Part shown: positions 1 to 7,493 of the stretch, piece after piece
How positions within the stretch are numbered: position 1 is the stretch's first letter
Layout: every line of letters starts with the position of its first letter
Origin: Bacteroidia bacterium
GTDB lineage: Bacteria; Bacteroidota; Bacteroidia; AKYH767-A; OLB10
NCBI GenBank assembly: GCA_025450095.1
Contig: JANWID010000131.1
Coordinates: forward strand, 1 to 12,602
Direction of reading: 5' to 3'
DNA: 12,602 nucleotides
Program-made: the position numbers and the translations under genes
Notes under the pieces: generated by a model
Database searches by the model: none
Seen by the model: the letters and a program-made list of their open reading frames with translations, nothing else
What the model was told of the DNA's origin: nothing

Positions 1-166
1 CAGCAGTAGACTTGTATTTTGGTTTGATAAAGGTTTCCGATGAAAAAATTACGGCCAGGGTAATTGAAAAAATAGTAATCAGTATTAGATGAATTCTGTA
101 TTTAACTGCAATATTTATTAAAAAACGCAGGTCAAAACTATTTTCCGGAGCAGTGGAACTGTTCAT
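1..166 (-). CDS. Wzz-type polysaccharide chain-length determinant, N-terminus only (cut by window edge)
   Basis: The minus-strand frame opens at ATG 166-164 and stays open to the window edge, giving 55 codons. It begins MNSSTAPENSFDLRFLINIA, has a hydrophobic helix at about residues 26-42, and then a periplasmic stretch with FIKPKYKSTA. A short cytoplasmic head, one membrane helix and a P-x-Y/F-x-S/A-x-A strand right after the membrane are the pattern of Wzz/chain-length determinant proteins, which sit in the inner membrane and set the length of O-antigen, capsule or exopolysaccharide chains. It lies 108 bases downstream of a flippase gene on the same strand, which fits a polysaccharide export locus. 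A promoter-like element lies in that gap. The family call rests on 55 residues and context; the rest of the protein is outside the window, so integrity cannot be judged. Confidence 0.68.
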   Translation of the reverse strand, partial: MNSSTAPENSFDLRFLINIAVKYRIHLILITIFSITLAVIFSSETFIKPKYKSTA

Positions 167-199
167 TCTGAAATTTAAATTTTAAGTTAATTAAGCGCG

Positions 200-228
200 C
201 AAAGGTAAGAAAAAGGTTGTGCCACAAT
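200..228 (-). promoter_or_regulatory. Bacteroidetes-type promoter for the wzz-like gene, with overlapping palindrome
   Basis: On the minus strand a perfect TAnnTTTG -7 element (TACCTTTG, 207-200) is preceded by ATTG (228-225), which is one mismatch from the TTTG -33 element, with 17 bases between them. This is the layout known for the primary sigma factor of Bacteroidetes. Transcription would begin near position 195, leaving a leader of about 30 bases before the ATG at 166. The -33 end overlaps an 11-base palindrome, TTGTG-C-CACAA (217-227). The promoter is an inference from sequence pattern only. Confidence 0.5.
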
Positions 229-274
229 CTGTAGTAAAACGCCTAAAATTCAATCTATTGTGCCAGCTTAAAAA

Positions 275-1717
275 TCAGGATTCGTTTTTAATAATCTGCC
301 ACATCATTTTGAAATTTACCAGTTTGATTACCAGTGCTATAGTTAAGCTTACACCCATAGCGATCAATAGGGAAATGATCCAGGGTAATGGAGTCAGGCT
401 CATCTGCCAGGTAATAGCAATTGTACCAAACATAAAAGCTAAAAATTTCAATATCAGAATTTTATCAATTTTCAGATTAAATATTTTCACGCATAACAAA
501 ACCTGAATCAGGGCGGTTGCAAATTGTGTTACAAGGCTTGCCGTTGCGGCTCCAATTGCATGGAAAGTCGGTATCAGGCATAAATTCATTATGAAATTAA
601 AGCACATTCCGGCACCTGCCATAATATTCAGTTGTCTGAGATTTCCGTTGGCTGTCAAAAGGGTGCCGAAAATATAAGTTGTAGAAATTGCGAAAAAGCA
701 AGTCATGAGTATGGCGAAAACAGTTGAAGAATCACCGATGTGCTCATGATACAAAAGGTTCATGATCTCCCGCCTGTAAAAAACCGATAGTACTCCGGCC
801 ATTATTGCAGGAACTGCAATAAGAGAATACGAAAGCCGTAACAGATCCCGCACAGGATACCGGTGCTTTATCATGTGGGAAAACATAGGCAACAACAAAC
901 CTGCAAACAGGAAGGCCATCATATTTGATGCATCCAATAAACGGTATGCCTGGGCATAAATCCCAGCCTGCATAGACCCATTATCCAGCATTCGTTCCAG
1001 CATTACTGTATCGATTCGGTTATAAAATGTCATCAACAGGATTAATACCGCGAACGGGTAAGATTGCTTCAAAATCATTAAAGCAAAAACAGGGTTCCAT
1101 ACTACTCTGGTTATAACTGTTTTTCTTATTACCAGAATAAAAGTAATGACAGCCGTAATTATATAAGCCATTGTCTGTGACCAGATGAACCATTCAATTC
1201 TGAATTCCTGCTCTGTAATATTTCCCCAAAGGAGCATTGAACAAAACACGATCATCAAAGCCCTGTCCAGTACGGAAATGATGCTGTCGGTTTTGAACAG
1301 ATGCAATCCGGCAAGATTTGAACGTAGGTACAGAATAAATGAAATGAGCACCTGGTTCAGCAACAACACCATTAACATAGAAAACTGTTCCAGGCTGTAT
1401 CCCACAATCAATGATGCAGTAAAATTGACAAGGATATAAACCAGCGCCAGACCTAATCGCAACATTAAAATCCCAGACAGATGCTTATCTAACAGATGCC
1501 TGTTCTGGGAGATATTGCGGTTATTAAAATTGGTGATGCCTATATCCAGCAGGATAATAAAAAGGAATTAAAAGTTAAATAGATCATAATAATAACCATA
1601 TGATTCAGCGCCAGTGAAATAAAGAACCGCCCGGTCAAATCCTAATAACCAGAAGGGTTTTATCAGCAGGTTGAGGAAAAGAAGAAATGCGAGATTGGTG
1701 ATAAATTTTTTTTGCAT
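275..1717 (-). pseudogene. Wzx/MOP-type oligosaccharide flippase, interrupted by an in-frame stop at codon 50
   Basis: Read from ATG 1717-1715, the minus strand encodes a 480-codon polytopic membrane protein of the polysaccharide biosynthesis/Wzx group of the MOP superfamily, which flips lipid-linked sugar units across the inner membrane. Residues 1-49 begin MQKKFITNLAFLLFLNLLIK, the typical first helix with K-P-F-W after it. Codon 50 is TAA (1570-1568). Codons 51-84 continue in the same frame with FLFIILLDIGITNFNNRNIS, the conserved second-helix region with the LDxGITN motif. Codons 85-480 (ATG at 1465) give a long run of hydrophobic helices ending LVNFKMMWQIIKNES. The full length with the stop bridged matches the usual roughly 480 residues of the family. 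Starting at 1465 would remove the first two helices, so the 396-residue product is probably not functional by itself. The cause could be real gene loss or a base-calling or assembly error. Confidence 0.82.
1568..1570 (-). other. Premature TAA inside the flippase frame
   Basis: The codon after ...YYYDLFNF is TAA and the next codons read FLFIILLDIG without any frame change. It is one substitution away from TCA (Ser), TTA (Leu) and other sense codons. TAA is used as the normal terminator by rnhB, hutU and the T9SS protein in this window, so a recoded genetic code does not explain it. Confidence 0.9.
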
Positions 1718-1733
1718 TCAGAAAAAGTTGGTG

Positions 1734-1741
1734 CAAATTTA
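1734..1741 (-). promoter_or_regulatory. Candidate -7 element upstream of the flippase
   Basis: TAAATTTG on the minus strand matches the Bacteroidetes TAnnTTTG -7 consensus and ends 16 bases before the ATG at 1717, in the 60-base gap between the divergent flippase and rnhB genes. I see no clear TTTG -33 partner at the right distance, so this is a weak call. If real, the leader would be only about 10 bases. Confidence 0.35.
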
Positions 1742-1777
1742 ACCTAAATAAATTCCGCTCCGATCTTAACGTCCAAC

Positions 1778-2377
1778 ATGCTGAAAGATTATTATTTACC
1801 TAAAAAAAGAGTGGCTGGTTGCGATGAGGCTGGCAGGGGTTGCCTTGCAGGACCTGTTTTTGCGGCGGCGGTAATCCTTCCGAAAAAATTTTCTCATCCG
1901 CTTTTAAATGATTCAAAAAAAATGACCGAATCCAGCCGTCTGGTTGTACGTGATTATATCCTTGAAAAAGCGCTGGCCTGGGCTATCGGAATCTGTGATC
2001 ATGAAGAAATCGATCGCATCAATATATTGAATGCATCATTCCTGGCTATGCATAAGGCAATTAGTCAGCTGACTTTAGTCCCCGACCTGCTTATAATTGA
2101 TGGAAACCGTTTTAACCGTTATCCGGGAATAGTGCATCAATGCTGCATTGGTGGTGATGGCATCTATAAGTCCATTGCAGCAGCTTCTGTACTTGCAAAA
2201 ACTTCTCGGGATGCATTTATGATAGAATTACACAATCATTTTCCTCAATATGGCTGGAACCGGAACAAAGCTTATGCTACTGAAGAGCACCGGAATGCCA
2301 TTTCTTTGTATGGAAGATCACCTTTTCACAGGCAGAGTTTTCAGCTAAACAACCAGTTGGAATTTGAATTCGATTAA
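1778..2377 (+). CDS. rnhB: Ribonuclease HII
   Basis: This 199-residue protein cleaves the RNA strand of RNA-DNA hybrids and starts the removal of single ribonucleotides from DNA in the cytoplasm. The family signature is complete: GCDEAGRGCLAGPV at residues 14-27 with the metal ligands D16 and E17, DSKK at 45-48, LLIIDGN at 104-110 with D108, and GGDGIYKSIAAASVLAKTSRD at 125-145 with D127. These give the four acidic metal-binding residues of type 2 RNases H. The length is normal for bacterial RNase HII. The ATG at 1778 places the DEAGRG motif at the expected distance from the N-terminus. The gene stands alone, divergent from the flippase by 60 bases and followed by a 312-base gap. Confidence 0.97.
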   Translation: MLKDYYLPKKRVAGCDEAGRGCLAGPVFAAAVILPKKFSHPLLNDSKKMTESSRLVVRDYILEKALAWAIGICDHEEIDRINILNASFLAMHKAISQLTLVPDLLIIDGNRFNRYPGIVHQCCIGGDGIYKSIAAASVLAKTSRDAFMIELHNHFPQYGWNRNKAYATEEHRNAISLYGRSPFHRQSFQLNNQLEFEFD

Positions 2378-2689
2378 GGTGCGCCTGTCTGCCGCATTCT
2401 TAAGCTGATTTTTTTGGATACACAAAGACTGAGGTTAATTTTTATAGCTGATTACGGAAGGCAGGGATTACAGATTCAAATCTCGACGGAATCGGATGTA
2501 CGGATCGAATTCAAATCACCCATTTGTTGTTAACAGGCTTTTGTAAATAATTTAAAATTCACCCGGCAATTGCCTTCGTGATTCGGATTAGTTTTGAAAC
2601 CGCCAGGCGAAATGTTCTCTCACGGGTTGTAAAACAATCTTGCAAAGTGTGGGAACTATAAACACATTTTTTGGAATTGCTGAAATGAT
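2378..2689. other. 312-base gap between rnhB and the anchored propeller gene
   Basis: I find no reading frame here with a recognisable product and no tRNA or rRNA fold. After rnhB there is a T-run (2409-2415) but no stable hairpin in front of it, so I do not call a terminator. Two direct repeat pairs are visible: AGCTGATT at 2403-2410 and 2446-2453, and ATTCAAATC at 2474-2482 and 2509-2517. The first ATTCAAATC copy, with the G before it, forms a GATT-CA-AATC palindrome. The promoter of the downstream gene should lie here, but no TAnnTTTG element stands out. Confidence 0.6.
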
Positions 2690-5404
2690 ATGAAAAGGGT
2701 TGTTAGCTCTTCAATAATTACATTATTTATTTTTCTAATTGCGGTTATTGCGTTTTTGTATGTCCGCAATATGAAAAAGAGCGGGGGAGATCCCTTTAAA
2801 GCTATTCCGGCGGATGTATCCTTCATCATTGCCTGTAACATGCAAAATGATGTTTCCGCAGCAATTCTTCTACCTGAAGTATGGTCGCATCTGAATTCAA
2901 TTCCAGCCTTTGAAAATTTGGGAAATCAGCTTGAAGTCCTGAATAAAAAAATTCGTGGAAAAAGTAACCTCAAAGGATTTTTCATAGGTACGCCGGTTTA
3001 CCTGAGTGCACATGTTACCGGAGCGGGTACATTTGATTTCCTGTTTTTGAAAAGTCTTGATAATGGATTTACGGAATCGGGAATCGACAACCTGATGGAA
3101 GAGCTAGCCGGAGACAGTGTAGAACCGGCTCACAGAAACTATGATGGCAATATGATTCGTGAAATTTCGCTTTCGGATTCAAAGGTTTTCACATATGTTA
3201 TTGCAAAAGAATTATTCATAGGTAGTTTTACTCCCTTCCTTGTGGAAGATGCTCTCCGTCAGCTTAAGCTCGGTAAACCGGTTTTGACCGAAAATAAAGT
3301 GATTGAATCACTGAGATCGGTTGATAGCATTGCAGTCGCTGTGAATTACAGTAACCTGACCGGATTTGCAGGAATATTTATTAATCCTGATGCTGTTCCG
3401 GGTTTTCCGGGAATTAAGGCCTATGGCAAATGGGCAGTCACGGATGTCAGCATCTTCAAAAACAGAATCGGTTTTTCGGGATTCATATTTTCCAATGACA
3501 GTACTGCTTTAATAAATTGTTTCGAAGGACAAAAACCAGTTGAAAAAAACCTGTTAAAAATTCTACCCAGAAAAACTGCTGCGATCAGTTACTTTGGTTA
3601 TACTGATAAGCAACGCTTTTATAGCAATCTGTCAAACCGGTACCTGGCAACACAGCAACCGGGAAACAGAAAAATTCTGAAAAGTATTAAGTCTAATTAT
3701 AAACTGAATATCGAAGAAAAGATTCTGAGTTGGCTAGGTAATGAATATGCCCTGGTGATTACGGATCCTCCCGGTTTAAATTATGATAATAGCTGTTTTG
3801 CAATATTGAAGGCAAATGACATGTCGTTAGCCAGAAAAAGTTTAAAGGAAATCAGAGTAAACATCGACAAGAAAACCGGGAATAAGACTATGGAGGAGGA
3901 TTATAACGGTCATAGCATAGGTTTTATAAGACTTACCGGAGTCCTGCCTGCAATGTTCGGGGATATTTTCAGCAGAATTAAAAAAATGTATTATACCGAT
4001 ATCGGAGGCTATATCATTTTTGCAAATCAACCCGCAGCAATCAGAACATTTATTGATGAATATACATCCGGGTTATTATTGTATCACTCTGAAAATTTTA
4101 AAAATGATCTGACCGGTCTTAACACAAAGGCAAACCATTTCTTTTATATCAGGCCACAGTTATCACTCCAGATTTTCAGATCAATCGCCACAGCAACCTG
4201 GAATAGTTTCCTGGATCATCATCGCGATGTACTTTCGGCATTTGCAGGTTTCGCGTTCCAGGTTTCTGAAAAAGAATCGCAGGTTACGGTTGATATTATT
4301 CAGAATTTTTCAATGAAACCAGGCGAAGCAGGAGTTGACCGCATCTTTACTATTTCAACCGATTCATCGGTAACAGGTAAACCGTTGCTGACAACTGATC
4401 CGGTTAGCGGCATGCGCCAAATCGTTTTTAATGATGATGCCGGTAATCTTTATATGACAGATAACAGTGGAAACATTCTATGGAAACAACCTATTGATGG
4501 GAAAATACTCAGTGATTTATATGAAATAGATCTGTTCAGGAATAATACACGGCAATTCCTGTTTAATACCGCTGAATACATATACCTCCTGGATAACAAA
4601 GGGAACCCGGTAGGAAATTACCCGATACGACTTCCGGCACCAGCTACTAACGGCCTGGCAGCATTTGATTTTGATAAAAACCGGGATTTCAAAATTTATG
4701 TAGCATGCAAGAATAAACGGATCTATGCATATCTGCCTTCCGGGAAACCGTTACCGGGATGGAATTTCCAGGGCACAACTGAAATAGTAACTTCCACTCT
4801 GAAAAAATTCAGCTTTTCGAACAGGGAAATGCTGTTGGTGACAGAACAAAACGGAAAACTAACTATTGTTAACCGTTATGGAGAACAGAATATGGTTTTG
4901 CAAAATGACCTGCACATTGGCATGAATTCCGGAATCTTTAAATCGGAAGATGGAAGCATGTTGTTTACAGATGATAACGGCAATATCATTAAACTTAAAT
5001 CAGATGGATCGGCAGATATAATTACGATTCCTGGTTTGTCACCCGATCATGGATTCGTTTATTCGGATGCTGATGACGACGGTGAAATGGATTTTATTTT
5101 CATGGAAGGTCATGAAATTACAGCCTACAATAAAGATCTGACATTGATTTACCGAAAGTCGTTTGACCAGGAATTGTCCGGATCTATTCAGCTCGAAATT
5201 TTAAAACATGACCGGCCGGCTCTTATGGTCCGGTCCGAAACAGCTGGTAAAACCTGGTTGCTCAAACCTGATGGAACTGTTTATCCTGGCTTCCCGGTTA
5301 CAGGAGGAGCTCCCGGAATTGTAGATGAACTGAACCTTGACGGGAATAAAAATCTGCTCGTCGGAGGAAACGAAAAACAACTGAATGCATATTCAATTGA
5401 ATGA
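2690..5404 (+). CDS. Membrane-anchored DUF3352-like protein with C-terminal beta-propeller
   Basis: This is a 904-residue protein of unknown function. Residues 8-26 form one N-terminal membrane helix after MKR, with no signal-peptidase site that I can see, so it is probably a signal anchor with the bulk of the protein in the periplasm. Residues about 35-540 resemble the DUF3352-type proteins of Bacteroidetes: the opening PADVSFIIACN, then alternating strands and helices with repeated checks of the kind 'VAVNYSNL' and 'AISYFGY'. Residues about 555-904 look like a beta-propeller. Short motifs such as DDAGNLYMTDNSGNILWKQ, YLLDNKGNPVGNYP and LLKPDGTVYPGFP recur. Each is linked to Asp/Asn-rich loops near residues 613-625, 660-668, 793-801 and 880-888. 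The third loop, D793-x-D795-x-D797-G-x-x-D801, has the form of an FG-GAP/VCBS calcium loop. The gene is flanked by gaps and appears to be a single-gene unit, convergent with the glucosaminidase. Its role and partners are not known. Confidence 0.85.
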   Translation: MKRVVSSSIITLFIFLIAVIAFLYVRNMKKSGGDPFKAIPADVSFIIACNMQNDVSAAILLPEVWSHLNSIPAFENLGNQLEVLNKKIRGKSNLKGFFIGTPVYLSAHVTGAGTFDFLFLKSLDNGFTESGIDNLMEELAGDSVEPAHRNYDGNMIREISLSDSKVFTYVIAKELFIGSFTPFLVEDALRQLKLGKPVLTENKVIESLRSVDSIAVAVNYSNLTGFAGIFINPDAVPGFPGIKAYGKWAVTDVSIFKNRIGFSGFIFSNDSTALINCFEGQKPVEKNLLKILPRKTAAISYFGYTDKQRFYSNLSNRYLATQQPGNRKILKSIKSNYKLNIEEKILSWLGNEYALVITDPPGLNYDNSCFAILKANDMSLARKSLKEIRVNIDKKTGNKTMEEDYNGHSIGFIRLTGVLPAMFGDIFSRIKKMYYTDIGGYIIFANQPAAIRTFIDEYTSGLLLYHSENFKNDLTGLNTKANHFFYIRPQLSLQIFRSIATATWNSFLDHHRDVLSAFAGFAFQVSEKESQVTVDIIQNFSMKPGEAGVDRIFTISTDSSVTGKPLLTTDPVSGMRQIVFNDDAGNLYMTDNSGNILWKQPIDGKILSDLYEIDLFRNNTRQFLFNTAEYIYLLDNKGNPVGNYPIRLPAPATNGLAAFDFDKNRDFKIYVACKNKRIYAYLPSGKPLPGWNFQGTTEIVTSTLKKFSFSNREMLLVTEQNGKLTIVNRYGEQNMVLQNDLHIGMNSGIFKSEDGSMLFTDDNGNIIKLKSDGSADIITIPGLSPDHGFVYSDADDDGEMDFIFMEGHEITAYNKDLTLIYRKSFDQELSGSIQLEILKHDRPALMVRSETAGKTWLLKPDGTVYPGFPVTGGAPGIVDELNLDGNKNLLVGGNEKQLNAYSIE

Positions 5405-5481
5405 ATAACTTGTTACGGAAAGTCTGGTAATATTTTCACAAACTAATAAGAGATTCCCCAACAGTCAACAAAACGTGACAT

Positions 5482-6435
5482 TCATCTTAACTTGATATTT
5501 TGGCCTGCCTGTAAGGAAATAGTTTCCGAAAAATCATTCAACTTCACCAGTCTTTTCATTTTAACACAATATTTCTGACTGATTTGCCAGAGTGATTCGT
5601 CACCCTGTACTGTATGAAACTCCTGCTGAGGCCGGCCACGTTTAGGTTTGAGGTAAACAGGATCGCCTGGTGAAAGGACATCATTCTGTCCGGCATCATT
5701 ATAATTCAGCACTTGCCATAACCGGAGATCGTGAGCCATAGCTACCGAAAGCCATGAATCACCCGAACCTGCAATTATGTACGGGACATCATGTAGTGTA
5801 ACGGAAACTGAGGATCCGGTTTTTGGGGATGTATTAGCATTTTTATGTCCGGGCTTTGGAGGTGGTGATGATGGAGATGCTGCAACAGTTACATTTTCGC
5901 CAGGTTGTACCGGAATGTTTTTACCTCCCCGGTCGAATTGTGACAGATCGTGCTCTTCAATCAGGCGAATCAACATATCAGCATATTTTGGATTGGTTGC
6001 ATATCCTGCTTTCTTCAATCCATGTGACCAGCTTTTATAATCCTGGACAGAATAATCGAATAGAAATGCATACCGTGACCGTTCTCTCAGGAACCGTCCA
6101 TGATCAACATAGGAATCCAATACCGAGTTGTATTTACGGAAACACTCGTCCTTGGCATCATCATCCTTATGGTAGGTTTCACCACTCCAGTCATTATGGC
6201 ATTTAATTCCAAAGTGATTTTTTGCAAGGTGCGCAAGATCGCTATTACCACTTTCCGATTCCAGGATACCCTGGGCCAGGGTAATGCTGGCAGGGACTCC
6301 CATTTTCATCATGTCCTTGATTGCATCACTCTTATAAGTGGAAATATATTCCGGAACCGTAATTCTTTTGGGAGGTTGCCCGATAGCAGGAAAAATACAG
6401 ACAATAAAGAGGATAACCAATAAGGCCTTTCTCAT
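5482..6435 (-). CDS. Secreted GH73 glucosaminidase with two LysM repeats
   Basis: The likely product is a 317-residue exported peptidoglycan hydrolase that cuts the glycan chain at N-acetylglucosamine. I start it at ATG 6435. An upstream in-frame TTG at 6462 would add nine polar residues in front of a good signal peptide, MRKALLVILFIVCIFPAIGQ. The glucosaminidase domain spans about residues 27-160. It contains SITLAQGILESESG with the candidate catalytic Glu (E59 or E61), NHFGIKC, and the closing motif YATNPKYADML. A Pro/Ser-rich linker follows (about 183-212). A weak LysM comes next (about 216-264, with NYND and LSPGDPVYLKP), then a clear one (274-317, HTVQGDESLWQIS with VKLNDF). LysM binds peptidoglycan. 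The upstream neighbour on the same strand is the PLP enzyme, 119 bases away. A role in wall turnover or daughter-cell separation is inferred from the family. Confidence 0.92.
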   Translation of the reverse strand: MRKALLVILFIVCIFPAIGQPPKRITVPEYISTYKSDAIKDMMKMGVPASITLAQGILESESGNSDLAHLAKNHFGIKCHNDWSGETYHKDDDAKDECFRKYNSVLDSYVDHGRFLRERSRYAFLFDYSVQDYKSWSHGLKKAGYATNPKYADMLIRLIEEHDLSQFDRGGKNIPVQPGENVTVAASPSSPPPKPGHKNANTSPKTGSSVSVTLHDVPYIIAGSGDSWLSVAMAHDLRLWQVLNYNDAGQNDVLSPGDPVYLKPKRGRPQQEFHTVQGDESLWQISQKYCVKMKRLVKLNDFSETISLQAGQNIKLR

Positions 6436-6507
6436 TTGACGGGAGTCGGGATTAAAACGCAATAAAACGCATTTTTATGTTGTCCGGGACTCAAATAAAG
6501 CCACAGT

Positions 6508-6529
6508 AATTAACATCGGATTGTTAATT
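6508..6529. repeat. Inverted repeat between the PLP enzyme and the glucosaminidase
   Basis: AATTAACA (6508-6515) and TGTTAATT (6522-6529) are perfect 8-base arms around a 6-base centre. It lies 25 bases past the end of the PLP enzyme gene and about 75 bases before the glucosaminidase start. The arms are AT-rich and no T-run follows, so a strong intrinsic terminator is unlikely; an operator is the other possibility. Confidence 0.4.
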
Positions 6530-6554
6530 CTGACATTACAGGACCAAGTCGCAG

Positions 6555-7463
6555 TTATTCATCCAGGAGGTATTGAAGGCCACCCGTATGTATTGCAAGG
6601 ATCCGCGAGCCTGGCTTGAATTTTCCGGAAACGATCAGCTTTTCAATAGCATAAAATAGCTTTCCGGTGTATATGGGTTCCGTTTTGATTCCGGTTTTAG
6701 TTTCAAAGTGTTTTATAAATGCTATCAATTCCGGGTTGCTCTTCGCATAGCCTCCACCGTGAAATTCATTTTCAATATTCCAGTTACCCGGAACAGGACC
6801 CGTGTAAAATTTTGCAAGCAATTCGTGGATGGTATGCCCGATAGAACCTCCGTCCCTGAGTACGCTTATGCCCGTCAGATGTTGTTCCGGTTGAAGCGTT
6901 GAAATAATACCTGCAGCAGTCGCGCCAGTCCCGCAGGCTATAACAATATCATTATATGATCTGTCATTTTCATTGAGGATTTCCTGGCAACCTTTTACGC
7001 CTTCCATGTTGGAACCTCCTTCGGGCAATACATAGTAAGATTCATTTCCGTAAACCAGTTTTTTCACGAATTCCGGTTCATTTCTTTTAAGATATTCACT
7101 TCGTGAAACAAAAATGAGATCCATTCCATCCCTGGCAGCCCTTGTCAAAGTTATGTTTCCCCCGGAAGGGGATTCACCCCGGACAATAGCTGTTGTAGAA
7201 ATTCCTGCCAGCTTTCCTGCGCGGGCAACTGCGGCGATGTGATTTGACCAGGCACCGCCAAATGTGAGCAGCCTCGAATAGTCTCCTTTAATAAATTTTT
7301 CTAAGTTGTATTTCAGCTTATACCATTTATTGCCCCCGGTAATTGGATCCATATGGTCAAGCCTTCGTACAGTCAGTGTTATTTCCCGATCATATTTGAA
7401 AGGTCCATGATCTGTTACATGTTTTTTATTTTCAGTGAGATACATATCTATCCTGCCTGCCAT
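6555..7463 (-). CDS. PLP-dependent D-cysteine desulfhydrase / ACC deaminase family enzyme
   Basis: This 302-residue cytoplasmic enzyme belongs to the fold type II PLP group shared by ACC deaminase and D-cysteine desulfhydrase. The PLP lysine is K46 in GGNKWYKLKY. FGGAWSNHIAA (68-78) carries the substrate-contacting S73, N74 and H75. LPEGGSN is at 146-152, and the phosphate-binding turn is ACGTGATAAG (176-185). Near the C-terminus are EPIYTGKLF (262-270) and HTGG (292-295). In ACC deaminases the residue after this Tyr is Glu and the HxGG position is Leu; here they are Thr and Thr, the pattern linked to D-cysteine desulfhydrase, which releases pyruvate, ammonia and sulfide. The protein is slightly shorter than the usual 320-340 residues. 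The start at 7463 is uncertain; an in-frame ATG also lies at 7445. It is divergent from the DUF5522 gene by 30 bases. Exact substrate is inferred. Confidence 0.85.
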   Translation of the reverse strand: MAGRIDMYLTENKKHVTDHGPFKYDREITLTVRRLDHMDPITGGNKWYKLKYNLEKFIKGDYSRLLTFGGAWSNHIAAVARAGKLAGISTTAIVRGESPSGGNITLTRAARDGMDLIFVSRSEYLKRNEPEFVKKLVYGNESYYVLPEGGSNMEGVKGCQEILNENDRSYNDIVIACGTGATAAGIISTLQPEQHLTGISVLRDGGSIGHTIHELLAKFYTGPVPGNWNIENEFHGGGYAKSNPELIAFIKHFETKTGIKTEPIYTGKLFYAIEKLIVSGKFKPGSRILAIHTGGLQYLLDE

Positions 7464-7468
7464 CAGAA

Positions 7469-7489
7469 GCTAAAATTAGCGTAATTTTG
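7469..7489. promoter_or_regulatory. Compact divergent promoter region between the PLP enzyme and DUF5522 genes
   Basis: The whole gap is 30 bases. On the plus strand TAATTTTG (7482-7489) matches TAnnTTTG. On the minus strand TAATTTTA (7478-7471) matches in seven of eight positions. A small palindrome, GCTAA-AA-TTAGC (7469-7480), lies between them. Both -7-like elements sit only 4-7 bases from the annotated ATGs, so either the leaders are almost absent or the true promoters lie inside the opposite genes. Confidence 0.33.
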
Positions 7490-7493
7490 CCGC

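Noticed and set aside
275..1465. 396-residue flippase remnant taken as a complete gene
   Set aside because: The frame continues upstream with clear flippase sequence on both sides of a single TAA, so the gene is better described from 1717 as interrupted.
1..1717. Recoded TAA (alternative genetic code) as explanation for the flippase stop
   Set aside because: rnhB, hutU and the T9SS protein all end at TAA at the expected family lengths, so TAA is a normal stop here.
2461..2517. Possible tRNA T-arm (GATTCAAATC)
   Set aside because: No acceptor stem, anticodon arm or D-arm can be drawn around it; the resemblance is limited to the loop-like palindrome.
5777..6423. Plus-strand frames of 87-116 residues opposite the glucosaminidase
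   Set aside because: They overlap a gene with clear GH73 and LysM motifs and encode low-quality cysteine- and histidine-rich sequence without domains.
6436..6462. TTG start at 6462 for the glucosaminidase, giving 326 residues
   Set aside because: It adds RFNPDSRQ in front of a well-formed signal peptide; the ATG at 6435 gives a normal MRKALL... start.
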